Positions 29,842 through 38,226 of a stretch of 40,767 nt of DNA are shown in pieces. Source of the DNA: Candidatus Kuenenia stuttgartensis. Its GTDB lineage: Bacteria; Planctomycetota; Planctomycetia; Planctomycetales; Planctomycetaceae. Under the pieces are notes generated by a model. That model had not been told where the DNA came from, searched no databases, and was given only the letters and a program-made list of their open reading frames with translations. Location: the NCBI GenBank assembly GCA_945906725.1, contig CAMDRI010000030.1, positions 1 through 40,767 on the forward strand. Direction: 5' to 3'. The position numbers and the translations under genes were made by a program. Every line of letters begins with the position of its first letter. Position 1 is the stretch's first letter.

Positions 29842-30513
29842 CTACTCGCCTGACTTGCCAATGACGACCACTCGCAGAGCGACTTTCCCCCCGCCTTTGG
29901 CAGAGATTGTCGTGCTCAACATCGTGTGTTCCTTCGCTGCGTTGTGAGTCAGAGTCGGCTTCTCAACCGGCTTCTCGGACGGCAACAGCGAAAAGATTGC
30001 CGGATGCGTCGAGCCCGCCGTCTTGGCGCTTCGCTGCGACAACGCATCGAACTTTTCGATCGGTTTCGGATCAGTGTCCACCGCAGCCGGGATGGCCAAC
30101 AAGAAATCCGCCAGATCGCTGGTCCCAACGTGATTACCGTCCTCCGGCTGCTGGCCGTATCGCAGTGTGTAGACGCCGGCCTTGATTTCTTGGCCTCGGA
30201 AATCGGTGAACTTTGACTTCGCTTGCACCTGCAACACTCCAAGCAACTCGCCGGGAGCAAACGGGTACTTCACGCTCAACGTGGGTTTGAATTTGGCTTT
30301 AGTCGGAACCTCTTTGATCAGCCACACCGAGCAAACCGCACCACCCTCATCGACGATTCGCTGCCCCTTCACGTCAACGACCGCGGCCACCTCTTTCGAC
30401 AGTTCTACGGGCAGTCCCGCAACGTCCTCCAGTTTGCCATCAGCGAGAACGAACCCTGCCGATGACCACAGCGCGGCGGAAATGAGAGCCACAAAAAGTT
30501 TTTGCAATCGCAT
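29842..30513 (-). CDS. Exported protein of unknown function
   Basis: I start at the ATG at 30513, which gives a signal peptide (MRLQKLFVALISAALWSS, cut near VLA-D); the frame is open for another 36 codons upstream but without such a signal. The mature part, about 200 residues, looks beta-rich, with LLGVLQVQAKSKFTDFRG, then AGVYTLRYGQQPEDGNHVG, and TSDLADFLLAIPAA. Its ending KVALRVVVIGKSGE is strand-like. I cannot name the family. It is translationally linked to the cysteine-rich exported protein at 29291 and lies downstream of a hairpin at 30624-30653. Confidence 0.8.
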   Translation of the reverse strand: MRLQKLFVALISAALWSSAGFVLADGKLEDVAGLPVELSKEVAAVVDVKGQRIVDEGGAVCSVWLIKEVPTKAKFKPTLSVKYPFAPGELLGVLQVQAKSKFTDFRGQEIKAGVYTLRYGQQPEDGNHVGTSDLADFLLAIPAAVDTDPKPIEKFDALSQRSAKTAGSTHPAIFSLLPSEKPVEKPTLTHNAAKEHTMLSTTISAKGGGKVALRVVVIGKSGE

Positions 30514-30623
30514 CTGATGAATCTCCTCGATGAACTGAGCGAGCGGCAATCGGGCCGCGATGTTGGCCGACAAAACGATTGGCGAATGGTACTCACGCTG
30601 ACGACTGAATTCATCAAACACAA

Positions 30624-30653
30624 CAGCCCGGCTGTTCGGAAACAGCCGGGCTG
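30624..30653 (-). terminator. Perfect 13-bp GC-rich hairpin terminator
   Basis: CAGCCCGGCTGTT (30624-30636) and its exact inverted copy (30641-30653) flank a CGGA tetraloop. On the minus strand, GTTGTGTTTG follows. It lies after the DUF1326-like gene at 30691 and before the next gene on that strand. Confidence 0.8.
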
Positions 30654-30690
30654 GAATTTGAATTCTGCTCGCAGAGACGACACAGAGGGA

Positions 30691-31365
30691 CTACGACTTC
30701 ACGCGGAACGTCGCCAGGAACGCGCTGCGAGTGTTGTTGCTCGTCCATTTGCCGTTCAGGCTTCCGCCCTGGTAGGACTGGCTCAGAGTGTAGGCAGGTG
30801 AGAAGTTTTCCACCTTCGTCAGCGGCTGATAGTAGATCAACTCGTTGGTGCAGACACAGTCGGTCTTCTTCATCTTCCGAGTTTCGATCGAGGCCAGCTT
30901 GCCAGCGGAAAATACGCCTGTGCCTTCCAGGTGATCGTTCTCCAGCTTGATCGGAGCGGCGACGACGTTGAGCACGTTCTTGGTCAGTTCCTTTGCGGAG
31001 TTTTTCACGAAGGCGACCAGCGCATTCCGTTGTTCGGCCGAGGCCTTCTCATCGACGATGATCACCGCCGCGGTCTTACCCGGCTTCATCGGGAAGATGC
31101 CATCGCTGCCGAGAGTTCCTTCGGCCTTCACGACCAAGGCCACGCCCAGGCCGTCGATCGTCACGTCCTTCCAAGTTCCCTTTTCGATTTTCCAAGCCAT
31201 CACAGCTTCTTTGCCTGCGAGAGCCATCTCGGCATTCGCGAAGCAGGGGCCGGTGTAGACGTCGCAGGTCCGAGCCTCCAGATACTCGCCGGTGATCGTG
31301 CCGGCGAACGCGGCGTCGGCGGAGATCATCAACAACATCATCGTCAGGAGAGAAAGCGTTTTCAT
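30691..31365 (-). CDS. Exported DUF1326-like protein
   Basis: I start at the ATG at 31365 because AGGAG lies seven bases upstream; an ATG at 31371 is only one base from that site. The signal peptide is MKTLSLLTMMLLMISADAAFA. The mature protein begins GTITGEYLEARTCDVYTG, continues PCFANAEM, and later has WKIEKGTWKDVTIDGLGV and a CVC pair (about 186-188) in TDCVCTNEL, in line with DUF1326, a family of unknown function with conserved cysteines. C-terminal residues are SAFLATFRVKS. It is between the cytochrome-WD40 gene upstream and a strong terminator downstream, so it may be co-transcribed with the former. Confidence 0.8.
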   Translation of the reverse strand: MKTLSLLTMMLLMISADAAFAGTITGEYLEARTCDVYTGPCFANAEMALAGKEAVMAWKIEKGTWKDVTIDGLGVALVVKAEGTLGSDGIFPMKPGKTAAVIIVDEKASAEQRNALVAFVKNSAKELTKNVLNVVAAPIKLENDHLEGTGVFSAGKLASIETRKMKKTDCVCTNELIYYQPLTKVENFSPAYTLSQSYQGGSLNGKWTSNNTRSAFLATFRVKS

Positions 31366-31472
31366 CGTCATGCTCCTTTGTGCCAGCGGCTTTCCACCTG
31401 GGGAATCCAACAACGGCGGAGATTGTTTCTTCGATCGGTTCAAACTGACAAAGGAAATTCTGGGGATCGTTC

Positions 31473-34331
31473 TCACTTCGCCGCCGCTTGAGCGTTGGCT
31501 TCCGGCGGCTTGGGTGGATCGAATTGGCGAATCAACTGAGCGTTCGTGCCGTTCCAGACTCGGAGGACTCCGTCTTCACCGGCGGCGACGACGATTTGTT
31601 CGTCACGGCTCGCGGCGGAACAGTACATGAAGTCGGTTCCACCGGCGAAGGCTCGTGGTTGCGAGCCATTGGCGGCGTTGTGGTAACGCACGGTCTTGTC
31701 GCCGCCGGAGCTGATCACGTTTTCGGTGACACCCAGGAAACGGATCGACGTCACCTGCTTTGTGTAGCCAGGGATCGTGCGAGCTTGCTCGCCGGTCTCG
31801 ACGTTCCAGATTTTGATGGCGTTGTCTGCTCCGGCGCTGGCGAGCAGACTGTTGTCGGCTTTGATCGACACACCCAGGACGTGATGCGTGTGGCCTTCAA
31901 AGGCTTTGACCAACTTGCCGGCGGCGATGTCCCACAGCTTGACGAACTTGTCCGCCGCCCCGGTGACGAGAAACTTACCGTCGCGGCTGAACTCGATGCT
32001 CATGACGGTATCGCTGTGCGCGTCCTTGAATTCCTTGGCCATTGTCTGAGCGGCGACGTCCCAGATGAAGAGTTCCCCGCTGCGCGACGCTTCACCGCCG
32101 CCGGTCGCGAGCCATTTTCCATCGCGACTGAACGCGAGGCTCAGGACGCGAGCGGCGAACGGCGAACCGGCAAAGTCGACCGGCGTCTCCTTCTTCGGGC
32201 CCAACTGCCCGATCAGCGACCACGCGGGATTCGTGGTCCACACGGCCGCCGTCTGATCGGCCGAGCCGCTCACCACGAGACCGTTCGGTCCCGTCGCGAT
32301 CGCTCCGACCGCAGCTTTGTGGCCGGCGAATGTTTCGATGGCTTTGCCGATGGCGCTGTCCCAGACGTGTATCAAATTATCGTCGGACGATGTGAGCAAC
32401 CGCTTGCCATCGACGGAGAACGCGACGCCCTTCACCGGTTTCAGTCCAGCAGCGTCGGCATCGGTCGCAGTCTTGAGGTCGACATCGGACTTTGTGACTC
32501 CAGCGGTCATTGCATCTTGCTGAGCCTTCGCGGCAGCGACTTGTTCGACGGCCGACTTCGCGGCTGTTTCGGCCAGCGTGATTGCTCGCATCGCCGAGGC
32601 GACGGTGTCCTGCCGCTTCTTCAGTTCGTCCATTTGCTTCGTGACTTCAGCCGCGGCGTCGGTCGAGACCTTCGCGAGAGCTGCGTCATCCTTCTTCTCG
32701 TCGGCCGCCTTCTTCGCAGCTTCCGCTTTCGTCACGGCCTCTTTCACTTTCGGGTCTTGCTCGGCCACCGCTTTGTCGGCGTTGGTCTTGGCTTCATTCG
32801 CCTTCTTGATCGCTTCGTCACGTTCTTTTTGGTTGGTCTCGGCCGCCTTGAATGTGGCCTCGGCGAGAGCCTTGAACTGTTGTGCGACTTTTTGGTCCTC
32901 GGTCCGTTCGACGACAGTGCGGTTCAGCGCGATGTCTCCCTTGAGTTCCGCGACCTGCGCACCGGTCTGATTGTTCCACAACTTGGCGATGTTGTTCGGG
33001 CTGCTGGTTGCGACGAACAGGCCGTCGGCTCGAACCGCAACCGAATTGACCGGACCGCCGTGAGCGAACTGCCGGACTTGTGTAGCAGCGGCGAGATCCC
33101 AAACACGAGCCGTTTGGTCTTCACTGCCAGACAAGATTTGAGCGCCGGGGGCGATCAGCGCAATCGAATTGATCGGCCCCGTGTGTCCTTTGATTTCCTT
33201 TTCCGGCGTGAACGGAGCTGCGGCCGGAATCGGCCAGATGCGAATGATGTTGTCCGCTTGACCGACGATGACTTTCGCTCCATCGGCGGTGAAGACCACC
33301 GCTTTGGCCGGAGCGGGGGATTCGATCTTGTTGGCTTCGGTCCCGTCGGCGACGGTCCAAACTCGGATCGTCTTGTCCTCCGACGCCGATGCCAACTTCG
33401 CGCCGTCCGCACTGAAAGCAAGGCTGTGAACGGCTCCAGCGTGACCGGCGAGCACTTTGCCCGCAGCGCCATCAGCAAGGTTCCACAATTTGATCGCGTT
33501 GTCGGCTCCGGCGGTCGCGAGCGTCTGCCCATTGGGACTGACGGCCACCGCCGTCACCACCGCGCCGACGGCGATTTCGCGTGTCCGATTCGTCGCCGGA
33601 CGCTGCCACAGCTTGACCGTGCGGTATCCGCCCGAAGCGATCGTGCGCCCGTCCGGGCTGAAGGCCAGAGAGTGGACGAAGTCACGATGCGCGGCTCCGG
33701 TCGGGTACATCGGTTTGCCGTTGTGTTGAATCGCGTTGAGATTCGGATCGATCAGCCGTCCGATTTCATCGCCGGTCTCGACATCGAGAAGTAGCACTTG
33801 ATTGGCTCGGCCCGCCGCGACGTAGCGTCCCCACGGAGCCATCGCGACCGAGTAAATTGCCTTCGCAGTCGCCGGCACCGGCTGCCAATTGACTTGATCC
33901 TTCATGCCCCCCATGCCGCCAGTCGCGCCTTCGAGGATCCACTGCTTCAACGTGCCGAGTTCTTTCGGCGTGAGCGCCTTGGCATCAACTTTGTTCGGCA
34001 ACGGCGGCATCGCCGGACCTTTTCCACGCGAGGCGACCAGATACAGCAAGCTCTTGTCTGGGTCCTTTGGAACGATCGACGGACCACGCTTGCCCCCCTT
34101 GAGCATCGCATCGAGCTTTTCGAGGTTCAGCTTGCTCTCCTGCTGGCCGAGGTTGTGGCAGGCGATGCAGTTGTTTTCGAGGATCGGCATGATGTCCTTG
34201 TCGAAATCGACAGGCCGACCGAGGTTGACCACTTCGGGCGTAATCGCACCGTCGAGCGGTTTGGCCTCTTGAGCGACGGCGTTTGATCCCATCAGGGCCA
34301 GAGTCAGCGACAGAATGGTGAGTCGAGGCAT
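31473..34331 (-). CDS. Exported cytochrome-WD40 protein with embedded coiled coil
   Basis: I start at the ATG at 34331 (952 residues), which gives a signal peptide (MPRLTILSLTLALMGSNAVA). A PSCyt1-type cytochrome domain follows with NNCIACHNLGQ near residue 55 and PAMPPLPNKVD. After residue 160 there are about a dozen WD40 repeats (HRDFVHSLAFSPDGRTIASGG, then HAGAVHSLAFSADGAKLAS and so on), enough for two propellers. At about 465-600 an Ala/Lys/Glu/Asp-rich coiled coil (KANEAKTNADKAVAEQ style) interrupts the WD40 series. The protein is presumably periplasmic or on the outside, heme-bearing and a scaffold. It lies 101 bases downstream of the PPC protein, with a palindrome between them. Confidence 0.85.
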   Translation of the reverse strand: MPRLTILSLTLALMGSNAVAQEAKPLDGAITPEVVNLGRPVDFDKDIMPILENNCIACHNLGQQESKLNLEKLDAMLKGGKRGPSIVPKDPDKSLLYLVASRGKGPAMPPLPNKVDAKALTPKELGTLKQWILEGATGGMGGMKDQVNWQPVPATAKAIYSVAMAPWGRYVAAGRANQVLLLDVETGDEIGRLIDPNLNAIQHNGKPMYPTGAAHRDFVHSLAFSPDGRTIASGGYRTVKLWQRPATNRTREIAVGAVVTAVAVSPNGQTLATAGADNAIKLWNLADGAAGKVLAGHAGAVHSLAFSADGAKLASASEDKTIRVWTVADGTEANKIESPAPAKAVVFTADGAKVIVGQADNIIRIWPIPAAAPFTPEKEIKGHTGPINSIALIAPGAQILSGSEDQTARVWDLAAATQVRQFAHGGPVNSVAVRADGLFVATSSPNNIAKLWNNQTGAQVAELKGDIALNRTVVERTEDQKVAQQFKALAEATFKAAETNQKERDEAIKKANEAKTNADKAVAEQDPKVKEAVTKAEAAKKAADEKKDDAALAKVSTDAAAEVTKQMDELKKRQDTVASAMRAITLAETAAKSAVEQVAAAKAQQDAMTAGVTKSDVDLKTATDADAAGLKPVKGVAFSVDGKRLLTSSDDNLIHVWDSAIGKAIETFAGHKAAVGAIATGPNGLVVSGSADQTAAVWTTNPAWSLIGQLGPKKETPVDFAGSPFAARVLSLAFSRDGKWLATGGGEASRSGELFIWDVAAQTMAKEFKDAHSDTVMSIEFSRDGKFLVTGAADKFVKLWDIAAGKLVKAFEGHTHHVLGVSIKADNSLLASAGADNAIKIWNVETGEQARTIPGYTKQVTSIRFLGVTENVISSGGDKTVRYHNAANGSQPRAFAGGTDFMYCSAASRDEQIVVAAGEDGVLRVWNGTNAQLIRQFDPPKPPEANAQAAAK

Positions 34332-34369
34332 AGCAGGTCTCTTGAGGCGGGGTGACAGATTTGGTGTAT

Positions 34370-34421
34370 GGCGTGTCAGCACCGTTTTCAACTGGGCGAT
34401 CCCAAGCGGTGCTGACACACC
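34370..34421. repeat. GTGTCAGCACCG palindrome between two exported-protein genes
   Basis: Arms 34370-34384 and 34407-34421 pair at 14 of 15 positions around a 22-base loop. It fills most of the gap between the PPC protein gene and the cytochrome-WD40 gene and may reduce read-through. Confidence 0.75.
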
Positions 34422-34432
34422 GCACTCCGAAA

Positions 34433-37400
34433 CTATTTCGAGACGTTGATTGCCACCGCTCCGTCGGAGGCCGCGACCGCTCCGTCGAAATCGGCGGAGG
34501 CTCGGACAACGGCGTTGGCGATCGCACCTTCTGTGGCATCAGCGGCTGCGGTGACGATGATCGCCGCTTCGGTCTTGTCGACGGGAATCGTGACTTTCTC
34601 AGCCACGAGTCCAACGACGCCCGGAGGCGGAACGAGTTCGAGGGTGACTGGTCCCGCGAATCCGTTGACTCGTTGAATCGTGATTTTCACTTCGACCTTT
34701 TCGCCACGTTTGACCGCACCGGCGTTGGCGGGAGCCGTCGTGACATTCACCGCATTCGGCTTCACGGTGATGACGATGGGGGTCGAGGGAGTGAAGACGT
34801 TGACGGCGTTCGCCTTGGTGGCATTGTTGGTGTCGGTGAGCACCTTTTCTTTGGCGACCTTGTCGGCCAGAGTTGCTTTGTTCTTGTCGTCGGCCGCTTT
34901 CGCGTCCGCTTCGGCTTTCGTCTTGGCGGCGATGGCAGCCTTGTTTGCGGCGTCGGAATCGGCGAGGGCTTTGTCGGCAACGGCCAGTGCGTCGGTTGCC
35001 TTCTTGGCTTCGTCTTGAGCCGCGGTCAATGCCTTGGCAGTCGCCTCTTTGTCGGCGTCGGTCGTGGCCTTGTCTTTGGCTTCGGTCGCCTTCTTCACCG
35101 CCTCGGTCGTTTCGGTCACTTTCTTGGCGGCAGCCTCTTTGTCGGTGGTCGCCTTCTTGAACGCGGCATCCGTCTCGGTCGCCTTCTTGATGGCGGCGTC
35201 TTTGTCGGCGTTGGCTTTCGTCAACGCTTCGGTCGCTTGAGTCGCGGCGGCGACTGACAGGTCGAGCACTGCCTTGGCTTTGTCAGCGAGTTCCGGCCGG
35301 CGACGGTATTGCACAGCGGCGGTCGCCTTCATGTACAGCGTGTAAGTCCCGACCGGCACATTGTTCGGCAAAAAGATGCGAAAGACTCCTTCGGCCGCGC
35401 CTTTGTTGATCGGCTTGTTCTCGACCTGAGCGTTCTGTGGCGTGCCGACGAACGTCAGCGTCACATTTTCATCGAACCCGTTCCGCTTGATGAGTTTCAC
35501 CGGCACGAGGATTTGTCGGTTGTGGTTGGCTTCGATTCGGAAGACATCGGTGTTGACTTGGAACGGATAGGTTTCGGGAGTGATCGCCAGGCACAGGTCT
35601 CGCGAGAGTCGCGAGACTGGCCCCGCCACAGCCAAGTTTCCGTCCCAAACGGTCGTGGCTGCTCGGCCGACATGAGCGACGTCACGAGCCGCCGCCTTTT
35701 GAGCGGCGATAGCGGCGGTCACGGCCGTGTTTGCGTCGGCGATTTTCTTCTCAGCCGCGACTTGAGCGTCGGTCGCTATTTTGAGTTTCGCGACCGATTG
35801 GTCATGCTCCGTAACGGCTTTGGTCTTGGCTTGCTCGCTTGTTTTGAGAACGTTGGCGGTGTCAGTCACCGCTTTGTCGGCCGCGGTTTTCTCTTGAACA
35901 GCGACTTTCGAAGCAGCGTCGGCATCGGTTGCGATTTTCTCGGCTGCTGCGAAAGCGTCTTTCAGTTCCTGTTTGTCCTTGTCTTTGTCGAGGTCCGCTT
36001 TCGCCGTCGCCAATTTGTCGATCGCGGCCTTGATCGCCGTGGTGGTGTCAGCCGCTTTCTTGTCAGCGATCACTTTTGCATCGGCAGCCTTCTTGGCGAT
36101 GCCCGCGTCCGCTGTGAATTTTGTTTCGGCGGCCTGCCTAGTCGCGAGGAATTTCTTTTCGTCTTCGGCCGCTTTCGCGACATCCTGTTGAGTCTTCGGC
36201 AAGGCATCGACGGCCGGCTTCACGGCAGCCTTCGCGTCGGCGACGGCTTTGACTTTCGAGCTGTCTTCGATGCGAGCTTTCGCCACGATTTTCGCGAAGC
36301 CAAACGTCCCGTCGGCAGCGTCCTCGGTTGCGGACAAGACGATCGTCGAGTTCGTCTGACCGGGACCGATCGTCGTTCCTTTGCAGGTGATTCCCGGCGG
36401 CAGGTTCTCGACCGTGACGTCGATCGCACCGTTAAAGCCGTCGCGACGAAACGCGATGACTCGGCAAGAGTAGTTTTCCCCTTTGCGGAGGTTCGCAGGG
36501 TATGTGGCTGCGGTCGTGTTGTTGTCGGCTAGCGGAGCTTCTGGCAGCATGACGACTTTGAAGTCGGGAGCCTCTTTTCGAATCGCCAGCCGATAGACCA
36601 TCCGAGCGTCGCCACGTGATTCGTAGTAGCGGTCGCGGATCGTCAACCGATAATTTCCGTCGGCGGGTACGACAAATTGAAATGCCGGGTCGTCGTTCAG
36701 GGTCTCGAATACGTTTGGAATCAAGTTTGTACCGGTATCGTCCTGAGCGGTGATTCGCTGTAAGGTTTCGACGCCCTTGTCGTCCTTGGTGACTCGATCG
36801 AGCGTGATGTACGGGTCGGCCAATGACCCGTGGCGGTCACCGAAGGCTTCGATCCAATACGACTCTTGCGCCTTCGCGTCGAACGTGAAGAAGTCCACGT
36901 CACCGCGTGCCTGAAACTGTCCGGCGACTTCAGTCGGGACCGTGAGCTTGTTGGCTTGGGCCGGAGCGTCGTTCGGTTCTTGCTCGAGACCGACCGGCGC
37001 GGAGGCCACGAACAGTGTCATCGGGTTAGCGTTGCCGGCCGGAGTGTTCCAGACGTAACTGAAGGCATCGACGTCCCCTTGGATCGCTCCGAGGTTGTCG
37101 GCCGCTTGCGTGTTCTCGACGTCGCCCGGCACCGTGACGGAGACCGCGACCTTCTCAAGCGGACGGCCATCAACATTGACACCTGCCGGTTGACCACCCG
37201 GGAGATTGCGGCCGAAGAGTGTGATTTGCGTGTTTGCTCCAGCGACTCCAGCGGGTGGCAACGTGAAGTCGACATACGGACCGGTCGTGATCGTGAGTCG
37301 ATAAAAATGATCGACGCTGCCGCCATAGACATGATCGATGATTCGCACGAAATAATCGCCATCGGCTGGAAGCGTCACATCGAGCAACGCATCACGTTTT

Positions 37401-38059
37401 GCCGACCCGCGAGCAAATGCCAAGCGACGGCCGCTTTGAACCGCTTGTGGACTCGGTACGGCTGCCGCACCAGCCACTGGGGGTGGAATGACGCCCGTCG
37501 CGTCATGAAGTTCGATTTGTGCTTTGAGCCTCGAGTCGATCTTGCCAGCTTGGCACAGGCACAAGACTCGTTGCCCCGCCTTGCCAGTAAACTTGAAATA
37601 GTCGTAGGCGCTACCGTCGGTTCGGCCGTTGACTGTCGAATTCAGTTCGACCGGCGTGGCCTGTTCACGCGAGTTGTTGGGTTCGACTTCGTTGATCTCT
37701 TTGCGTGATCCGACGACAAAGCTGCGCGGATTGCTGACGCCGAACCGGCCGCTGAATCGCACTTCATAAGTTCCATCCGGCACACCGGCCGCGACGTTGA
37801 CGACAAACGTGTTGGCGACCGGAGTCTTCACTCCGTTTGCGTCCGTGACCTTCTGCGCAGCGGTGATTCCCGCATGATTGAAGATCAACCGATTGGCCTC
37901 ATCCATTTCCACACCGTTGGAAATCGCGACTTCCGTAGCGGCACTAACTTGGGCTCCGGGAGGGAAGACGGAAAACAACTTCGCTTGCGGAAGTTGAGCC
38001 AGCGCGGATGTCGATCCGATCAAAACCGTGGCGGCAACGAGGGCGAATGTACGAGTCAT
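34433..38059 (-). CDS. Giant exported PPC-domain protein with two embedded coiled coils
   Basis: I start at the ATG at 38059 (1208 residues) because GAGAG lies five bases upstream; an ATG four codons earlier has no ribosome site. After the signal peptide (MTRTFALVAATVLIGSTSAL), beta-rich domains follow, including PPC (pre-peptidase C-terminal) domains with NEVEPNNSREQATPV at about 120-135 and LEQEPNDAPAQANKL near 360. At about 601-790 and 923-1083 there are long Ala/Lys/Asp/Thr-rich coiled coils (KAADAKVIADKKAAD style). Between and after them lie Ig-like domains (for example NGFAGPVTLELVPPPG). No protease motif is visible. The protein is probably surface-exposed. It lies between the DUF1549/DUF1553 gene and the cytochrome-WD40 gene, as is common in planctomycetes. 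Confidence 0.85.
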   Translation of the reverse strand: MTRTFALVAATVLIGSTSALAQLPQAKLFSVFPPGAQVSAATEVAISNGVEMDEANRLIFNHAGITAAQKVTDANGVKTPVANTFVVNVAAGVPDGTYEVRFSGRFGVSNPRSFVVGSRKEINEVEPNNSREQATPVELNSTVNGRTDGSAYDYFKFTGKAGQRVLCLCQAGKIDSRLKAQIELHDATGVIPPPVAGAAAVPSPQAVQSGRRLAFARGSAKRDALLDVTLPADGDYFVRIIDHVYGGSVDHFYRLTITTGPYVDFTLPPAGVAGANTQITLFGRNLPGGQPAGVNVDGRPLEKVAVSVTVPGDVENTQAADNLGAIQGDVDAFSYVWNTPAGNANPMTLFVASAPVGLEQEPNDAPAQANKLTVPTEVAGQFQARGDVDFFTFDAKAQESYWIEAFGDRHGSLADPYITLDRVTKDDKGVETLQRITAQDDTGTNLIPNVFETLNDDPAFQFVVPADGNYRLTIRDRYYESRGDARMVYRLAIRKEAPDFKVVMLPEAPLADNNTTAATYPANLRKGENYSCRVIAFRRDGFNGAIDVTVENLPPGITCKGTTIGPGQTNSTIVLSATEDAADGTFGFAKIVAKARIEDSSKVKAVADAKAAVKPAVDALPKTQQDVAKAAEDEKKFLATRQAAETKFTADAGIAKKAADAKVIADKKAADTTTAIKAAIDKLATAKADLDKDKDKQELKDAFAAAEKIATDADAASKVAVQEKTAADKAVTDTANVLKTSEQAKTKAVTEHDQSVAKLKIATDAQVAAEKKIADANTAVTAAIAAQKAAARDVAHVGRAATTVWDGNLAVAGPVSRLSRDLCLAITPETYPFQVNTDVFRIEANHNRQILVPVKLIKRNGFDENVTLTFVGTPQNAQVENKPINKGAAEGVFRIFLPNNVPVGTYTLYMKATAAVQYRRRPELADKAKAVLDLSVAAATQATEALTKANADKDAAIKKATETDAAFKKATTDKEAAAKKVTETTEAVKKATEAKDKATTDADKEATAKALTAAQDEAKKATDALAVADKALADSDAANKAAIAAKTKAEADAKAADDKNKATLADKVAKEKVLTDTNNATKANAVNVFTPSTPIVITVKPNAVNVTTAPANAGAVKRGEKVEVKITIQRVNGFAGPVTLELVPPPGVVGLVAEKVTIPVDKTEAAIIVTAAADATEGAIANAVVRASADFDGAVAASDGAVAINVSK

Positions 38060-38197
38060 GGCTACTCTCATCGTGAATGGCGGTAAAGTTTGGAGTCTCG
38101 AAACGGACAGAGGAATGGGAACAACGGAATGGACTCGATCAAGGTCGACTCACTCCTGTGCCTCCATTCCTCAGCCAATGGTCTTCCACGATTCAGA

Positions 38198-38215
38198 TTC
38201 CGGCGGTAGCCGGAA
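38198..38215. repeat. Small perfect hairpin between exported-protein genes
   Basis: TTCCGGC (38198-38204) and GCCGGAA (38209-38215) form a perfect 7-bp stem with a GGTA loop. It lies just after the stop of the gene at 38227 on the minus strand, without a T-run. Confidence 0.55.
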
Positions 38216-38226
38216 CGACGAACGAA

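Noticed and set aside
31488-33794. 768-codon open frame on the plus strand opposite the WD40 gene
   Set aside because: The opposite strand holds clear WD40 repeats and a cytochrome motif; this frame mirrors them and shows no signal or domain.
35309-36532. 407-codon open frame on the plus strand opposite the PPC protein
   Set aside because: It is the complement of the coiled-coil part; Arg/Phe/Gly-rich text with no domain.
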